A DNA stretch of 64,000 bases from Fratercula arctica (Eukaryota > Chordata > Aves > Charadriiformes > Alcidae): positions 6,095,677-6,159,676 of the forward strand of contig CANTUZ010000023.1 in assembly GCA_947846985.1 (NCBI GenBank), given 5' to 3'. The stretch's first letter is position 1, and the number at the start of each line of letters is the position of its first letter. The notes under the pieces are model-generated. The model had not been told where the DNA came from. It was given only the letters and a program-made list of their open reading frames with translations, and made no database searches. This document shows, piece by piece, positions 1 through 10,945 of the stretch. A program made the position numbers and the translations under genes.

Positions 1-3000
1 AGAAGCATTTAAATGCGTTGGGTCTTTGGCTGTTGTAATGGCAATAGGGAGAGATAAATCACTGTACAGCATCTTTGTCTGTGACCATCGTACTTTTTGG
101 ACGTTAGGTACGTGAGCAGTGCACAGCCCATGGTGGTTGTAAAAAATAGAACAACACAAACCCCACACAAACCACAATGTAGAGGCAGAAGTTAATTTAA
201 AGCAGATGCTGGTATATGTTGATACGAGACTGTTGGCTTCAGTGGCTCTATTTTGTGTTGGGTGATATGCTTTGGCTGACACTGTTTAGCACAACCTTCA
301 GACCCATCGTAAAATGCAGTGATGAAGAGGGATCTCCCAGCTCTAGGATTCCTTCTCATTTCAAATAGTCACTCAAAGGGTCGTCCTCTGGTGGTGCGAG
401 GAGGGAGCTGCAGAGCGGTGAGGGACGGGGATTAGCTGGGTGGCCTTCTGTCTTGGGGGTTTCTCTGTTTCGCCACTACATGGAGGTAGCTTCAGTCAGA
501 AGTGGGAACGAGGAGCCGATTCGCAGGCTCAGAGCTCAGCAACAAAAACGGTGACACGCCTAGCTGCAGTTTATAAAGCTGCTTTTGCCATTTAGGGCTT
601 TAAAATAAGCAAATACAAAGCAAGAAGCAGTTAAGTCAGAGCATTTTTCTAGACTCTGTCAGTATTAGTATGAAAACTCCAGCCATCTAGTAATTAAAAA
701 GCCACATTGGGTTCTTGCCTCTTCAGTGTCGGTACAAACTGTAAATTAAGCAGTGCTTCGTACTCAAACAGGTAGCTACGTTAATTTATGGAGAGATTTT
801 TCTATTTAAATAAATAAAAAATAAGGTTTACTGGGATAGTAGCGGAGCAGGGGAGGGCAGCTGGGCTGTGGTGGACGTCTGGCAGCTGGGAGGAACGAGA
901 ACAGCACTGCTGGGACTGGAGAGGGAGAAAATGATGATTTCTCAACCTAAAAGAATGCCTTCACTGCTGGGGGGGTTCCCTGTGGCCCACGGAGGAAGCA
1001 AGATGACATCTGGGAATGTTTATTTATCATCAGCATCTCTGCGATTCCTCACACTCTTCTGCTTTAAAGATGTAGAACATTATAATGTTCCTCTTCACAA
1101 AGTGCCCAAAACTCAGGGCGAAGCTCCCGCAGGCGTCACTGAGTCGACGATTTGCCCAAGATTACACTGGAGTTTTGTGGCAGAGCACAGAGTCGGACGT
1201 TTGCGTTCCCCCACCGCTGTGTTTTGGAGCACTGTTTCTAAGCCTTGACAAAAAGATGAGTAAAGCCGTTATCTAGAGATGTTACTTATTACAGGATTTC
1301 TTATCGATTGGAATATAACAGGTTTCTGTAAAACACGTTGAAATTACTCTCGCACAGGGTGGGTACGATCGTCATTGGTTTAGAGTGTTAGCTAAGCAAT
1401 AAAACACTGGCGGTAAGCTGTTTTACACATTTCCACAGTTTATTTTACTCCGTGTTTGAAAGCTACTTTCACCCTCTGTCCTCCAAACAGTTTTCCTCAG
1501 AGCTTTCCCAGACAGCACAGAAGCCAGCAGTGATGTTTTTCAAGATATTAACCATTAACTTTATTTCTTTATTTTTAACTCCTTCCACCTTTACGTCTGT
1601 GAAATTTGCTTTGAGGTATTTGGAGAGTGGTATTTGTTGCAGTGTTCCCTATCTCTCTCCTGCCTGGGAATGATGAGAATGCAATACAAAATCCCGGTCA
1701 TTCTGCAGTGGGGATGCTTTAGACCAGGACTGAGGGATATTTGGTGAGCAGACTTGTGGTGCGCGTAACATATATTTAGTTTGGAAGCTAGTCAGCAGGA
1801 ATCCCAGAGCGTTTTTGTGATATTACCAGGTATTAGTCCAAAAAAACCCCATACTAAGTACAGCCCCCTCCTTGCTGCAGCCTAATGCTTGTTTCTTGGT
1901 CCCTGTGCTCGGAATCGGGGGGATTCCAGTGCTTGTGGCTTGAGGAGAGGAACAGGAAAAAATCCTGTGTCCTCAACGAAAGTCTGGGATAAACCAGTGT
2001 CTCAAAGATGCGCTGTAGGATACCAGAAAAAATATGGTGAATTTCTGCGTTGTCCTAGACAATTTGGGACGCAGCTAAAAATCCTGAGAACTGGGGATCT
2101 TTAACGTGGAAGTCGAACTTCAACAAGCATTTCGAGGCCTGCAGCAGCAGTGATTTACGTGGAACATCTTATTTTAAAGATTTTCAGGTGGAAGTCTGGT
2201 GTGTACGTCTGCTCCATTGTGGCTTATGTTGTCTTACTTCAGCTGACTCACGCTGATAGAAATGGAAATTAGTAAATTAGTGCAGTTTATAATTTCCTGG
2301 TCTGGCCTGTGCAGAAATGCAGTGAATACTTGCCAGATGCAAACCAGGTTCTTTGTGCTTGTGCAGTACGTGGGAATAAACCCTTTGGGGTGTACATTCA
2401 TCACTTAAGATTGGTGCCTCCTTGTGCCAAGGACCACATTACACTGTTTTTTCTGGGAAGCAGACCTGCCTCCAGCCGGAGGAAGTGCTTTCAGGAGCGG
2501 AAAGTGCAGCAGGAGGCAGGCGGCCCCGCTGCCGTGGCTACGAATGGCACTGGAGATCTCCCCTGGTGTCAAGAGAGAGGTAATATTTCGCTTACTCCAT
2601 CCCGACACTCGAAAAAACAGGGTATTTGTCAGCTTTTTCGCGGCGCCAAAGTTTTTGGAGTGCTGCTGGTATGATAGGCTTTTCCAGCCTGACTTTGCTG
2701 TAAATGGTACAGTCCGAGTCGCGCGTCTGCAAGAGGCTGGCTTGCGTGAGAACCGCAGAATTGGGCTGACTTCATAAGTTCCTCCATTATGCATTTTACT
2801 GTTAATTTGTCCATCCCTACAGTGTTGTCCTCTCTTGTCCTCTAGCACTCCAGTGTACTTTATGCGGGCTTTATGAGAACTGAGAAGTTCTCAGAACTGA
2901 GAAGAACTATGTAAGAAGGTGCTGTTCTCGCTGCCTAGACCACAGGACGCCCCTCGCTGCCTGTGTTTTGTTCTTCTTCCTGTGAATTTCTGCTATTAAA

Positions 3001-4800
3001 GTGACTGAAAGAATCCTACATATGGATAAGTAGATGTAATATGTGTGTAGCGCTCTCTCTGTATGTATTTTCTGCTGATACATGAGATTCCTACTCCTAC
3101 CGTGGGTTATGTTATATAGCAAGATGATTTCAGTTAATTCTTAACATAGCTCAGCTTCCAGATACTTTGTTCTGGAAAAATGTAACAGGATAGGTGAAAA
3201 CTGATTTTTTGAAAATGACTTTGGCATCTAGCATACGCTTTCACTGAGATTTATCTTCTGGACTGGCTGCTGGGAAGTCTCTGAAAATGAAACTTCAGCT
3301 CTTTACTTCCATTAGTATTCTTTGGAAACGTTACTCCTGGATGGGATTGGTAGCTGTTTCATTCATTTTCTTCATTAAAAAGGGATTTCCTTTCAGAAAA
3401 TTGACTAAGTACGTCTTCTCTTTAATCCCATTTTTCTTTTATTTGTACCTACTCTCTCTCGTATTTCCCCAGTTGGCATTTTTTTTTAATTTTTATTTGT
3501 GCCCGCTTTTTCTCCAGCCCCTCACCATCTTATTCCATACGTTTATTATCTCTTCCGTCACCGAGCTGTGGATAATTTTGTGGGAAGTGATGCAGCTGCA
3601 TGGCAGTCGGCGGTTTGGCACAAGCACTGCGCTGCCTTGCTGGAGAAGTCCCTGGGTTAACAGACAATTGCTGCTGAAGTATTTTGGAGAGCACAGAGAA
3701 ACAGCCTTTACCAGTGGTGCCAATCTCAAGCTTGTAATAATTGTGAGTTATTATGGGGTTGACTGAAAAATAGTGAGTTTTTAAAAGAAATTCCCACCAT
3801 TCTCTGTGTTTATTTGCATTTTGTTTCTCTCAGAGCTGCAAAGCACTGGTTTTAACTCCAGGATGAGCTAAATGTTACATATTTAATGAAATTCTGGATT
3901 CTTACTTAATGAAAGGCTTAAAATTAGAAGTGTAGTCACTTTAGTCTGCGGAGATTTTCAGTGAATGGATCAGATTGGCTTTCTGAGCGCATATTAGGAG
4001 TAAGGAAGCTCCTAAACTAGGAATGGAGTTAGGGGAAACAAATCCGAGTCGTATCCCTGTTTGCGCTCCCGCTATTCACCTGCCTCTCTGGGTGCTTAGT
4101 TCCTGTCAAAAGTTTTATTATTCCTCTTGGCCCAGGGCTAATTAGCAGCCTGCTGCCAATACACCCATTCCGTCGCATAGGTGATCCACAGCGAGCGAGA
4201 CGGAATTCCAGCTGACAGTGACTGGCGTTTCTCTTTAAGGAGCTGCGAGAGCTTATTGTTTTGTTGAACAAAATAAAGCATGAGTTCTGTGCCGTTTGTT
4301 TCGTCGGTCTTTCAAAGGCGTCAGATGAGGGCAATTGTACGGGCGCGGAAATAATTGGTTTTGATTTTTTGCCTGATCACCCAATGGTTCAAATCGGCAG
4401 CAATCAAAGCAAAGCTCTTTCTGTCTGTAAATAATACTTTAAAGGTTCTGATGGAAGTCTATAGCATGAAGGGTTATCATTAGCTAGCTTTAATATCTGC
4501 GAGATCAGTGAATTATAAAAATTGTATGTGAAACTAGAGAAAAGAGGCTTCCATGTCTGATATTGCTTTATCAGAGGCGGTGGATTTCTTAAGGCTATTG
4601 AGATCTTTCCAGTGTGTATTGACAGCTTCTTGTTCTTCTGAAGGTACTAACAGTCTCCAGGCGCCCATTGTTCGAAATCCTGGTAATTTTTCTGACTTGG
4701 TACCATGTTAACTTGTTTATATTGCCATAGGATGTGTCGTTTTGGGGGGCATTTTTTCATGGCAACATTAGGATTTAAGAGGATGGAAGAACTTAAGAGT
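1..4800. other. Unique non-coding sequence, no gene recognised
   Basis: I read this stretch on both strands and found no recognisable protein, RNA gene or mobile element. Open frames here (the longest is about 160 codons near 3287-3766 on the plus strand) have no familiar domains and occur on both strands at once, as expected by chance. Base composition is moderately AT-rich with typical vertebrate CpG depletion. One short direct/inverted repeat occurs at about 2875-2906, where a 12-base unit appears twice around a 6-bp hairpin. The region could be intergenic or intronic. Confidence 0.6.
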
Positions 4801-4960
4801 CACAGAATTGAAGAAAGATTTGGTTTGGAAGCAGCCTCTGGAGGTAACCTAACCCAACGCCTTGCTCATCAGGGCTAATTTCAAAGCTAAGATCAGGTTG
4901 CACAGGGCCTTGTGCAGGACAGGTCTGAAAATATACAGGGATACACCAGCCTTTCTGGAC
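4801..4960 (-). mobile_element. CR1 LINE 3' fragment, older copy
   Basis: The sequence opens with a tcacagaatt-type CR1 3' terminus. It continues through the CR1 wording of taacctaacccaacgccttg, an aggttgcacagggccttgt segment and a caggtctgaaaatatacagg segment, so the element reads on the minus strand. It is diverged from the young copies elsewhere in the window and stops at about 4960, about 60 bp before another CR1 in the same orientation. It is a dead fragment with no coding capacity. The subfamily is uncertain and the right boundary is approximate. Confidence 0.7.
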
Positions 4961-5021
4961 CATACTTTAACAGCTCTCTTGGTAATTGTTTGGGTTTTTT
5001 TTTAATATGTACAATCAGAAT

Positions 5022-5545
5022 TTCACAGAGTCACAGAATGGCCAGGCTTGGAAGGGCCCTCTGGAGATCATCTCCTCCAACCCCTGGCCAGAGCAGGGTC
5101 ACCCAGAGCAGGGGGCACAGGAACGCGTCCAGGCGGGGTTGGGATGTCTCCAGAGACGGAGACTCCCCCACCTCTCTGGGCAGCCTGTGCCAGGGCTCTG
5201 CCACCCTCACAGCAAAGAAGTTCCTCCTCATCTTGAGATGGAACTTCCCATGGTCGAGTTTGTGCCCATTCCCCCTTGTCCTGTCCCTGGGCACCACTGA
5301 GAAGAGCCTGGCCCCGTCCTCCTGACACCCCCCTTGAAGTATTTATCAGCGTTGATAAGATCCCCCCTCAGTCGTCTTTTTTTCCAGACTGAAGAGCCCC
5401 AAATCCCTCAGCCTTTCTCCATCAGAGAGATGTTCCAGTCCCCTCATCACCTTGGTGGCCCTTTGCTGTCCCCTCTCCAGCAGTTCCCTGTCCTTCTGGA
5501 ACCAGGGAGCTCAGAACTGAACACGGTTCCCTCCTTGCAACCTGT
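5022..5545 (-). mobile_element. CR1 LINE 3' fragment (about 520 bp, 5'-truncated)
   Basis: The 3' terminus is at 5022-5040 (tcacagagtcacagaatgg). Reading on the minus strand gives the end of CR1 ORF2 followed by the short 3' UTR. The minus frame over 5031-5297 still shows the reverse-transcriptase C-terminal signature WHRLPREV followed by [12 protein letters not shown], which is characteristic of CR1 ORF2. The copy extends further 5' than most others here, up to about 5545, where the wording for the antisense of a failed-start CR1 segment (aactgaacacggttccctc) fades. It is truncated and inactive. Its upstream neighbour at 4801-4960 is an independent, older CR1 with the same orientation. Confidence 0.9.
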
Positions 5546-6034
5546 GACCGTTGCCTCTTTGTCTTCTCATTGTATATCCCTGAACCGAGTCTGACTCCAC
5601 CTTCTGTAGACTTTTACTGTAGACTTGCACCCCTCGTCCCCATTACCGCCTCCTCTTCCAGCCAAGCAATCCAAATACCCTCCGCCTTCCCATGTGCCGT
5701 GGACTCCGGTGGGCGAGCTGGGTCCAGTTCTGCCTCATGGCTTTGAGTGTGTTGTCTGGGCCAGAGCTGGAAGCTCTTGATATGTATTACTTCCCTCTCT
5801 TTTCTCTGCGTCCCCCCCCCCGCTGTTTCATTGCTCGCAGTCAGCCAGTCTTCAGTATTGTGCTGCCTCTCTCTGTAGTGTTACGGCAGCATCAGAAAAG
5901 GTTGTCAGAGAGGACTCTGAAGTGGTTTTCCACTACTTGTTGTTTGTGTTTCTAATAGTCCCCTCCATTAATCCCCACTGGAGAGAAAACACACTTGTTA
6001 TAATGATCTTGGAGAGCAACACAATCTCCTCCAC

Positions 6035-6068
6035 TTTCTTTTTTTTTTTTTTTTTATTTTATTTTTTT
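6035..6068. repeat. T-rich tract
   Basis: This is an almost pure T run of about 17 bases plus flanking T-rich sequence interrupted by single A or C bases. On the minus strand it could be read as a poly(A) tract, but no retrocopy is recognisable next to it. Confidence 0.8.
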
Positions 6069-6427
6069 CAGTTTTATACACTTAGTTTAGAGCAACTCCA
6101 CATTACTTCAGCTCACAACAGATTTGAATGATAAAGTAGTTCAGACAGACCTATTAAAGCGGAAGAAGCTGAGAACTGTGGTATTTGCTGGAAGACTACA
6201 ATTTGTAAAAGGAGCTCTAGATAACCTGTTCACCCTCCCCCACAGAGCTGTAATCCATGGGTTTGACCATATGGAAGCTGGTATTCACACAGAGTGAATG
6301 TAAATAAAGCTTTTGAATGCCTTTGATATCAAAGCTATTTATGCCTCTCTCCCAGCAAGTATTTCCATTCTATCCCAGACATAGTTAGCATAAAAGAGCA
6401 ACATACTGTTTAGAATGCATTTAGACT

Positions 6428-6510
6428 AAAAAAAAAAACCAAACCCGCTAAACCAAACAAACACAAAAAAAAAACCAAACCCACCTCCCAAACCCCCAAA
6501 CTTTAATTTC
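6428..6510. repeat. A/C-rich low-complexity tract (CCAAA-like)
   Basis: The strand is composed almost entirely of A and C, with repeated ccaaac units and two A runs of about 10-11. The minus strand is correspondingly G/T-rich. It is low-complexity sequence and explains the phenylalanine/glycine-rich open frame on the minus strand. Confidence 0.75.
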
Positions 6511-8343
6511 TTGTCCCCTGACTTCGGAAGATCGTCATAAAGTTTTGTCCTACAGTTATTATTTATGGGGCAGAGGATTGGGCAAACAGCGGAAAGATTG
6601 AGGCAGCCAAAGCCCATAGTCCAGCACTAAGAAAATCCCGATTTGGTCTTCCAAAATTATATTAGTGAATATTTGCAAAGGCTGATTTTAGACGCTTAGC
6701 CAAACATACGTATGTGCGTGCATCCACATAGGTATCTGTGTTGCAAAATTGTGTGAGTTTATTCTTGCCCTTAAAGTTAATTACTGATATGTAATCTGAG
6801 TTCTGTGCACTGTTTTGAGATGAGAAATTCTTGAAGTGTTCTTTCATGTAAAAAAAAAAAAAAGAAGTTTGTTTGTACCAATTAGCTTTATTTTTAACTG
6901 TAAAAATCTCTACCGTCCCTCTTGAATGGAATGAGCCGCTCAGCTGAGTTATTGTGAGAGGATTCTAAAGCCTTGAATAATTCTTACAGCGTGTTGAGAA
7001 CCCTTTGCAATTTCTACCCTATTATGAAGCTTCCATGCGTATTAAATAGTACTATATTTAGATACAAATATATTCATTAAAGATTTGTTTTGCTGAAAAA
7101 AAATTATCAATCCACATTCTGTCAAAGCATATGAACATTTACATAAAAATACAACAAGGAAAATACCCAAGTGTAGCAGCGCAACACCCTGCGCTATAAA
7201 AAGAAGTAATTTGGAAATTGTTTCTTCCCTGAGCCTGTCTCACCACTGCACCAGTTTCCTTGGGTGCCGAGAACTGTAGCGATGGGTAAACTAAAAGCGC
7301 TGTAGGCAAATGGGAAGAAAATTGGCCAGGCATTTCCTAAACAAGTACAATTTAGCACAACTCTAGAGCAATGCTGAGATTTTTGACAAGCCAAGGAGCC
7401 AGCGCTTTGTTTGGTGAGCTTAAAAAAGAAGTGTGAGTTAGTGGTGAGAAGCAATGTCACATTTCATTGTGCTAAAGGTAGGAAATATCTAACACTGAAT
7501 GAGCCCGTGTTCGCCTGGCGTATCTGTGAGCAACTTGAAAATCCAGTAACTGCTCGTGATTTTCATTGCACTTGTACCTCTGGCAGTTTGACGTTTCTGG
7601 AGAAACATCAGAGATAAACACACAAACCTGAAGTTTGATGAAGCGCATGAAAAACTGTTGTTAAATTAGGCCTCTAGCTTTCCTTATAAATCCATTTCCC
7701 TCCCCCCCAGGCTGCTTCTTTCATTTTTCTTTTTTCAACTCAACATGAAGCTCTTCTGCACAGTGAACGTAACCTGTGGATGATCATAAGAAGTGCAGTG
7801 GGCTCCTTCAAACTCCCCTGTCGGAGGGTGGACTTCTCTGTCTGCTGAGGATGAGTATCACCCCAGACGCTTTGTCAAGGAAAATTAGTTAGGATCCTTA
7901 AGCCAGGATCATCTCAACAAGTGTAATGGGTTTCAGGAAGTTGGATCTCTTATATACTTTGGACATGATGGATGTTACCTTTGAAATGTATATATATATT
8001 TACTTTATAAGGGTGAAAAAGGAAAAAGACCTTAGTGAACTCGAAGGCTTTTCTATGGATGTATCTGAGGCATACAGGTACAACTAAATTGATGGAAAAT
8101 TGTCTGAAATGACTTGTGCTGCTCCACTTATTGCTGGGCTGTGACTCAGGAGCAAGTGTTATGAACATGAGTCAAAGGGAAAGGATCAGAAAACTTCAAA
8201 GGGAGTCTGCGTACAAAGGATCAAACTCACCACCGGAGCAGCTCAAAGGAATCTCTGAGCTCTCAGCGCAGGAGATTCACTGCTAGGGTTATGTAAAACG
8301 TGTTTATCTAATCTTTTCACTCTATCAGCATATATAATTAAGG

Positions 8344-8475
8344 ATATTATTATTTATATTAGAGGAATGCTGAGGTGTCCTGAGATTAGGGCCCAGTTGT
8401 GCTTAGCGATGTACGGGTGCTTCAGGAGAATGCGGTCCCCGCTCTGAGCAGACGGGTTAGATAAAGAGGGGAACG
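8344..8475 (-). repeat. Ancient L2/MIR-type retroposon 3' tail (relic)
   Basis: The left end shows an attattattta-type tail. It is followed by a degenerate gggcccagttgtgcttagcgatgtac segment and a gtccccgctctgagcagacgg segment. From memory this follows the antisense of a widespread amniote repeat tail (a 'gtaagctctttggggcaggga ... cagcgcctagcacaatggggtcctggtc' type sequence abundant in turtles and crocodilians). The copy is heavily mutated. A second copy of the same family lies in the opposite orientation at 51046-51166. The family name is not certain; the assignment to L2/MIR-like retroposons is by general form. Confidence 0.6.
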
Positions 8476-8858
8476 GTACGCACCGGTGCGGTGATAGATC
8501 CCACAAGAAATAAGTGGCGAAACCAGGTTTGGCATTTTAATGACATGCCCTGTCCCCTTGCCTACACGGCTTCAGCAAGCTTCTGGCTGTTCCTGTGTTT
8601 TGGAGCGTTACCTCCTGGTTATCACGAAGAGAGGAGACGCAAGCAGTGACTGTGCGCACCTGGAGGTGTGCTCCTTGGCTTGCCAGGGGCTGGGTTGTCC
8701 ACATTTGTCCCGTGTGTGTGTCTGCTTTCCCTCTGTCACCTTGCCTCCCCTTTCCAATGCTTGTGCTGGCGACTTCGTGTAGACCTGTGTTCCTTCACAG
8801 CTCTTGAGATGGTCCCCTTGGTCTTTGCACAGTGAATCCATTGCGGCCACTCTTCACA

Positions 8859-8900
8859 GTAGCGAAGAAATGCAGAAAAAGTAGCGAAGATGCAGAAAAA
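8859..8900. repeat. Short tandem duplication (about 21-bp unit, 2 copies)
   Basis: A 22-base unit at 8859-8880 (gtagcgaagaaatgcagaaa plus aa) is repeated immediately at 8881-8900 with a 2-base deletion. It is probably a local replication-slippage duplication. It shifts one overlapping open frame but no gene is evident. Confidence 0.9.
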
Positions 8901-9833
8901 GAAGAGTGTCCCTGTATCTACTTGGCCAGAGTTTCCAACAGCTGTGGCTGTGGGCAGGGTTTGGGGTTTTTTAATCAAAAGCCAACCAAGAAACCCCAGA
9001 AGACTTTTGTGGGAGCTGTGGAGTTGAGAGCGGTTTTGAAAAGCTGACTGCCCCTGGAGGTGCCTCAAGGAGATGGCGGTGGGGGACGGAGTTCTGCTCA
9101 AATCTGGGCTGTAATGAGCAGGATTCCCGTCCAGTGTCGGTTACTGAAGCAGCTGGTCCCTTCATTTCTGCTAACTGGAAAGGCAGATATTCCTCCTGAT
9201 GGATCCTTCCGTGGCAGCGTGCGCTGCTATTATTTCTAGAGCCGTCTGAGTGGGAGATTTTAGGGGAGCAGAGAGGGAGAGCAGCGCTACAAGCAATAGC
9301 TTTTATCTCTGCTAATAGTAATCTAATGGACAGAAGAGTGGGCCTGTAATTGGATTTTGCTTCAGATCGTGATTAGGAAGATTGCTTTGCAAAGTGTATC
9401 GGAACTGCCGGCAAGAGTTACATACATCTTTCTGTGATGCTGAGCAAGAGTGATAGAAGAAAATAAAGCTATGATTATCACGTGGGTCTGAATTTGAGTC
9501 GTGGAGGGTAAAGGCAAAGGAGAGGCTTCCGCTCTTCCGAAGTTCAAGCACAGAGAAGCAGATGGAGGCCTTAAAGTAAGAAATCTCTGTCAGCAGTAAA
9601 TTATAGCTCAGTTTATGCCCCAGTGTATGCTCTGTCATGGCCATTTTGCACAGAACAATGTTTATTGGAGAAAAGGGGGCAAACCCAATATAATCTTCAT
9701 TAAAACCCTGCTCCAAGAGACAGTTTCATTCCCTTTGGCAGGCAGTAAGGGGGATGTGCGGGGGCAGTACCAGCCTCTTCTGTCTTTTGGAAACTTCTTC
9801 ATCCAGTGTGCTTAGCTTTGAAGTACCTTGCAA

Positions 9834-10345
9834 AATCGCAGAGTCGCTGAGGCTGGGAGGGACCTCTGGAGATCATCTACTCCACCTCTCCAGCTCAGGG
9901 CAGGGTCACCTAGGGTTGGGTTTTGAGTATCTCCAAGGATAGAGACTCTGAAGCCTCTCTGGGCAGCCTGCCCAGGTGCTTGAGCACCCTCCCTGTAAAA
10001 ACGCTCTTTCTCATGTTCAAATGAAATTTTCTGTATTTCAGTTTATGCCTGTTGTTGTTTCACTACATACCAGAGTGTCTGGCTTTGGACTTTGTCTTTA
10101 CCCACTCCTTCTCCACCAGCCTTGTCAGATAAGCGTACTTATTGATAGGATCTCTTCCCCAGGCAGGTCAGCCTCTCGTATGGCAGGTTCTCCAGTCCCT
10201 TAATCATGTCTGTGACTGTACACTGCACTCCGGTGTGTTCATGTCTAACTTGTCCCAGGGAGCCCAAAGCTGGACACAGGACTGTTTCGTACAGGTCCAT
10301 GTGGTCTCACCGGTGCTGAGTAGAGGGAAGATGCTCTACTGAATG
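9834..10345 (-). mobile_element. CR1 LINE 3' fragment (about 510 bp), diverged
   Basis: The 3' terminus is at about 9834 (aatcgcagagtcgctgaggc). Reading on the minus strand gives the usual CR1 order: 3' UTR, the block that normally ends ORF2, then the region antisense to agctggacacaggactgttt and gtggtctcaccggtgctgag at 10270-10325. Divergence is higher than in the copy just downstream, so it is an older insertion. The minus-strand frame is broken by several substitutions and small indels. Confidence 0.85.
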
Positions 10346-10401
10346 CTGCTGGTCTTCTGTGCTGCAAGGACGTCTTACTGGCATGTGCCCGCTTCAGCTA
10401 G

Positions 10402-10800
10402 ATCATAGAATCATACAATGGTTTGGGTTGGAAGGGACCTTAAAGACCATCTCATTCCAACCCCCCTGCCCTGGGCAGGGACACCTCCCACCAGCCCAGG
10501 TTGCTCCAAGCCCCGTCCAACCTGGCCTTGAACCCCTCCAGGGATGGGGCAGCCACAGCTTCTCTGGGCAACCTGGGCCAGGGGCTCACCCCCCTCACAG
10601 CAAAGAGTTTCTTCCTCAGATCTCGTCTAAATCTCCCCTATTTCGGTTTGAAGCCGTTACCCTGTGTCCTATCATTACACTCCCTGCTCCAGAGTCCCTC
10701 CCCGTCCTTCCTGTAAGGCCCCCTTTAGGGACTGGAAGGCTGCTATAAGGTCTCCCTGGAGCCTTCTCTTCTCCAGGCTGAGAATTGTTCTCTTCTCCAG
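10402..10800 (-). mobile_element. CR1 LINE 3' fragment, young subfamily A
   Basis: The copy begins with the bird CR1 3' end (atcatagaatcatacaatgg, then ttgggttggaagggacctta). It then runs through the ccctgggcagggacacctcc, gttgctccaagccccgtcca and ctccagggatggggcagcca blocks. It is 5'-truncated near the agaagagaaggctcc landmark of CR1. It shares diagnostic wording with the copies at 24456-24966 and 60537-61035, so these three form one subfamily. Its 5' edge abuts another CR1 at 10801 through a 24-bp near-duplication. Confidence 0.93.
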
Positions 10801-10811
10801 GCATAGAATTG
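10764..10811. repeat. 24-bp near-perfect tandem duplication at CR1-CR1 junction
   Basis: Positions 10764-10787 and 10788-10811 are the same 24-base word with two mismatches (core ttctcttctccaggc followed by agaattg). The first copy lies at the truncated 5' edge of one CR1. The second runs into the 3' terminus of the neighbouring CR1. It could be a target-site duplication or a product of microhomology-driven joining during 5' truncation. Confidence 0.85.
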
Positions 10812-10942
10812 TTTTGGTTGGAAAAGACCTTTAAGATCATCGAGTCCAACCATTAACTCAGCACTGCCACGCCACGACTAAACCATGTCACTCAGCACCA
10901 TGTCTACACCTCTTTTAAATACCTCCGGGGGTGGTGGCTCCA
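10803..10942 (-). mobile_element. CR1 LINE 3' tip (about 140 bp)
   Basis: The segment starts with atagaattgttttggttgga, a bird CR1 3' end. It continues with agatcatcgagtccaaccat, a second CR1 subfamily wording (aactcagcactgccacgcca) and a tctacacctcttttaaatac block. It is severely 5'-truncated at about 10942. It has the same orientation as the CR1s on its left but belongs to a different subfamily, resembling the copy at 21756. Confidence 0.85.
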
Positions 10943-10945
10943 AGA

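Larger units (their letters stand above)
5550..8340. other. Unique sequence with simple repeats, no gene recognised
   Basis: There is no protein or RNA homology that I can recognise. The stretch holds a C10 run (5812-5821), a T-rich tract near 6035-6068, an A/C-rich tract near 6428-6510 and an A13 tract at about 6850. Open frames across the A/C-rich tract yield only low-complexity glycine/phenylalanine strings and are artefacts. Confidence 0.55.

Noticed and set aside
3287..3766. 159-codon plus-strand open frame with hydrophobic stretches resembling membrane segments
   Set aside because: The hydrophobic runs come from T-rich sequence (phenylalanine/leucine codons). No family resemblance, and a minus-strand frame overlaps it.
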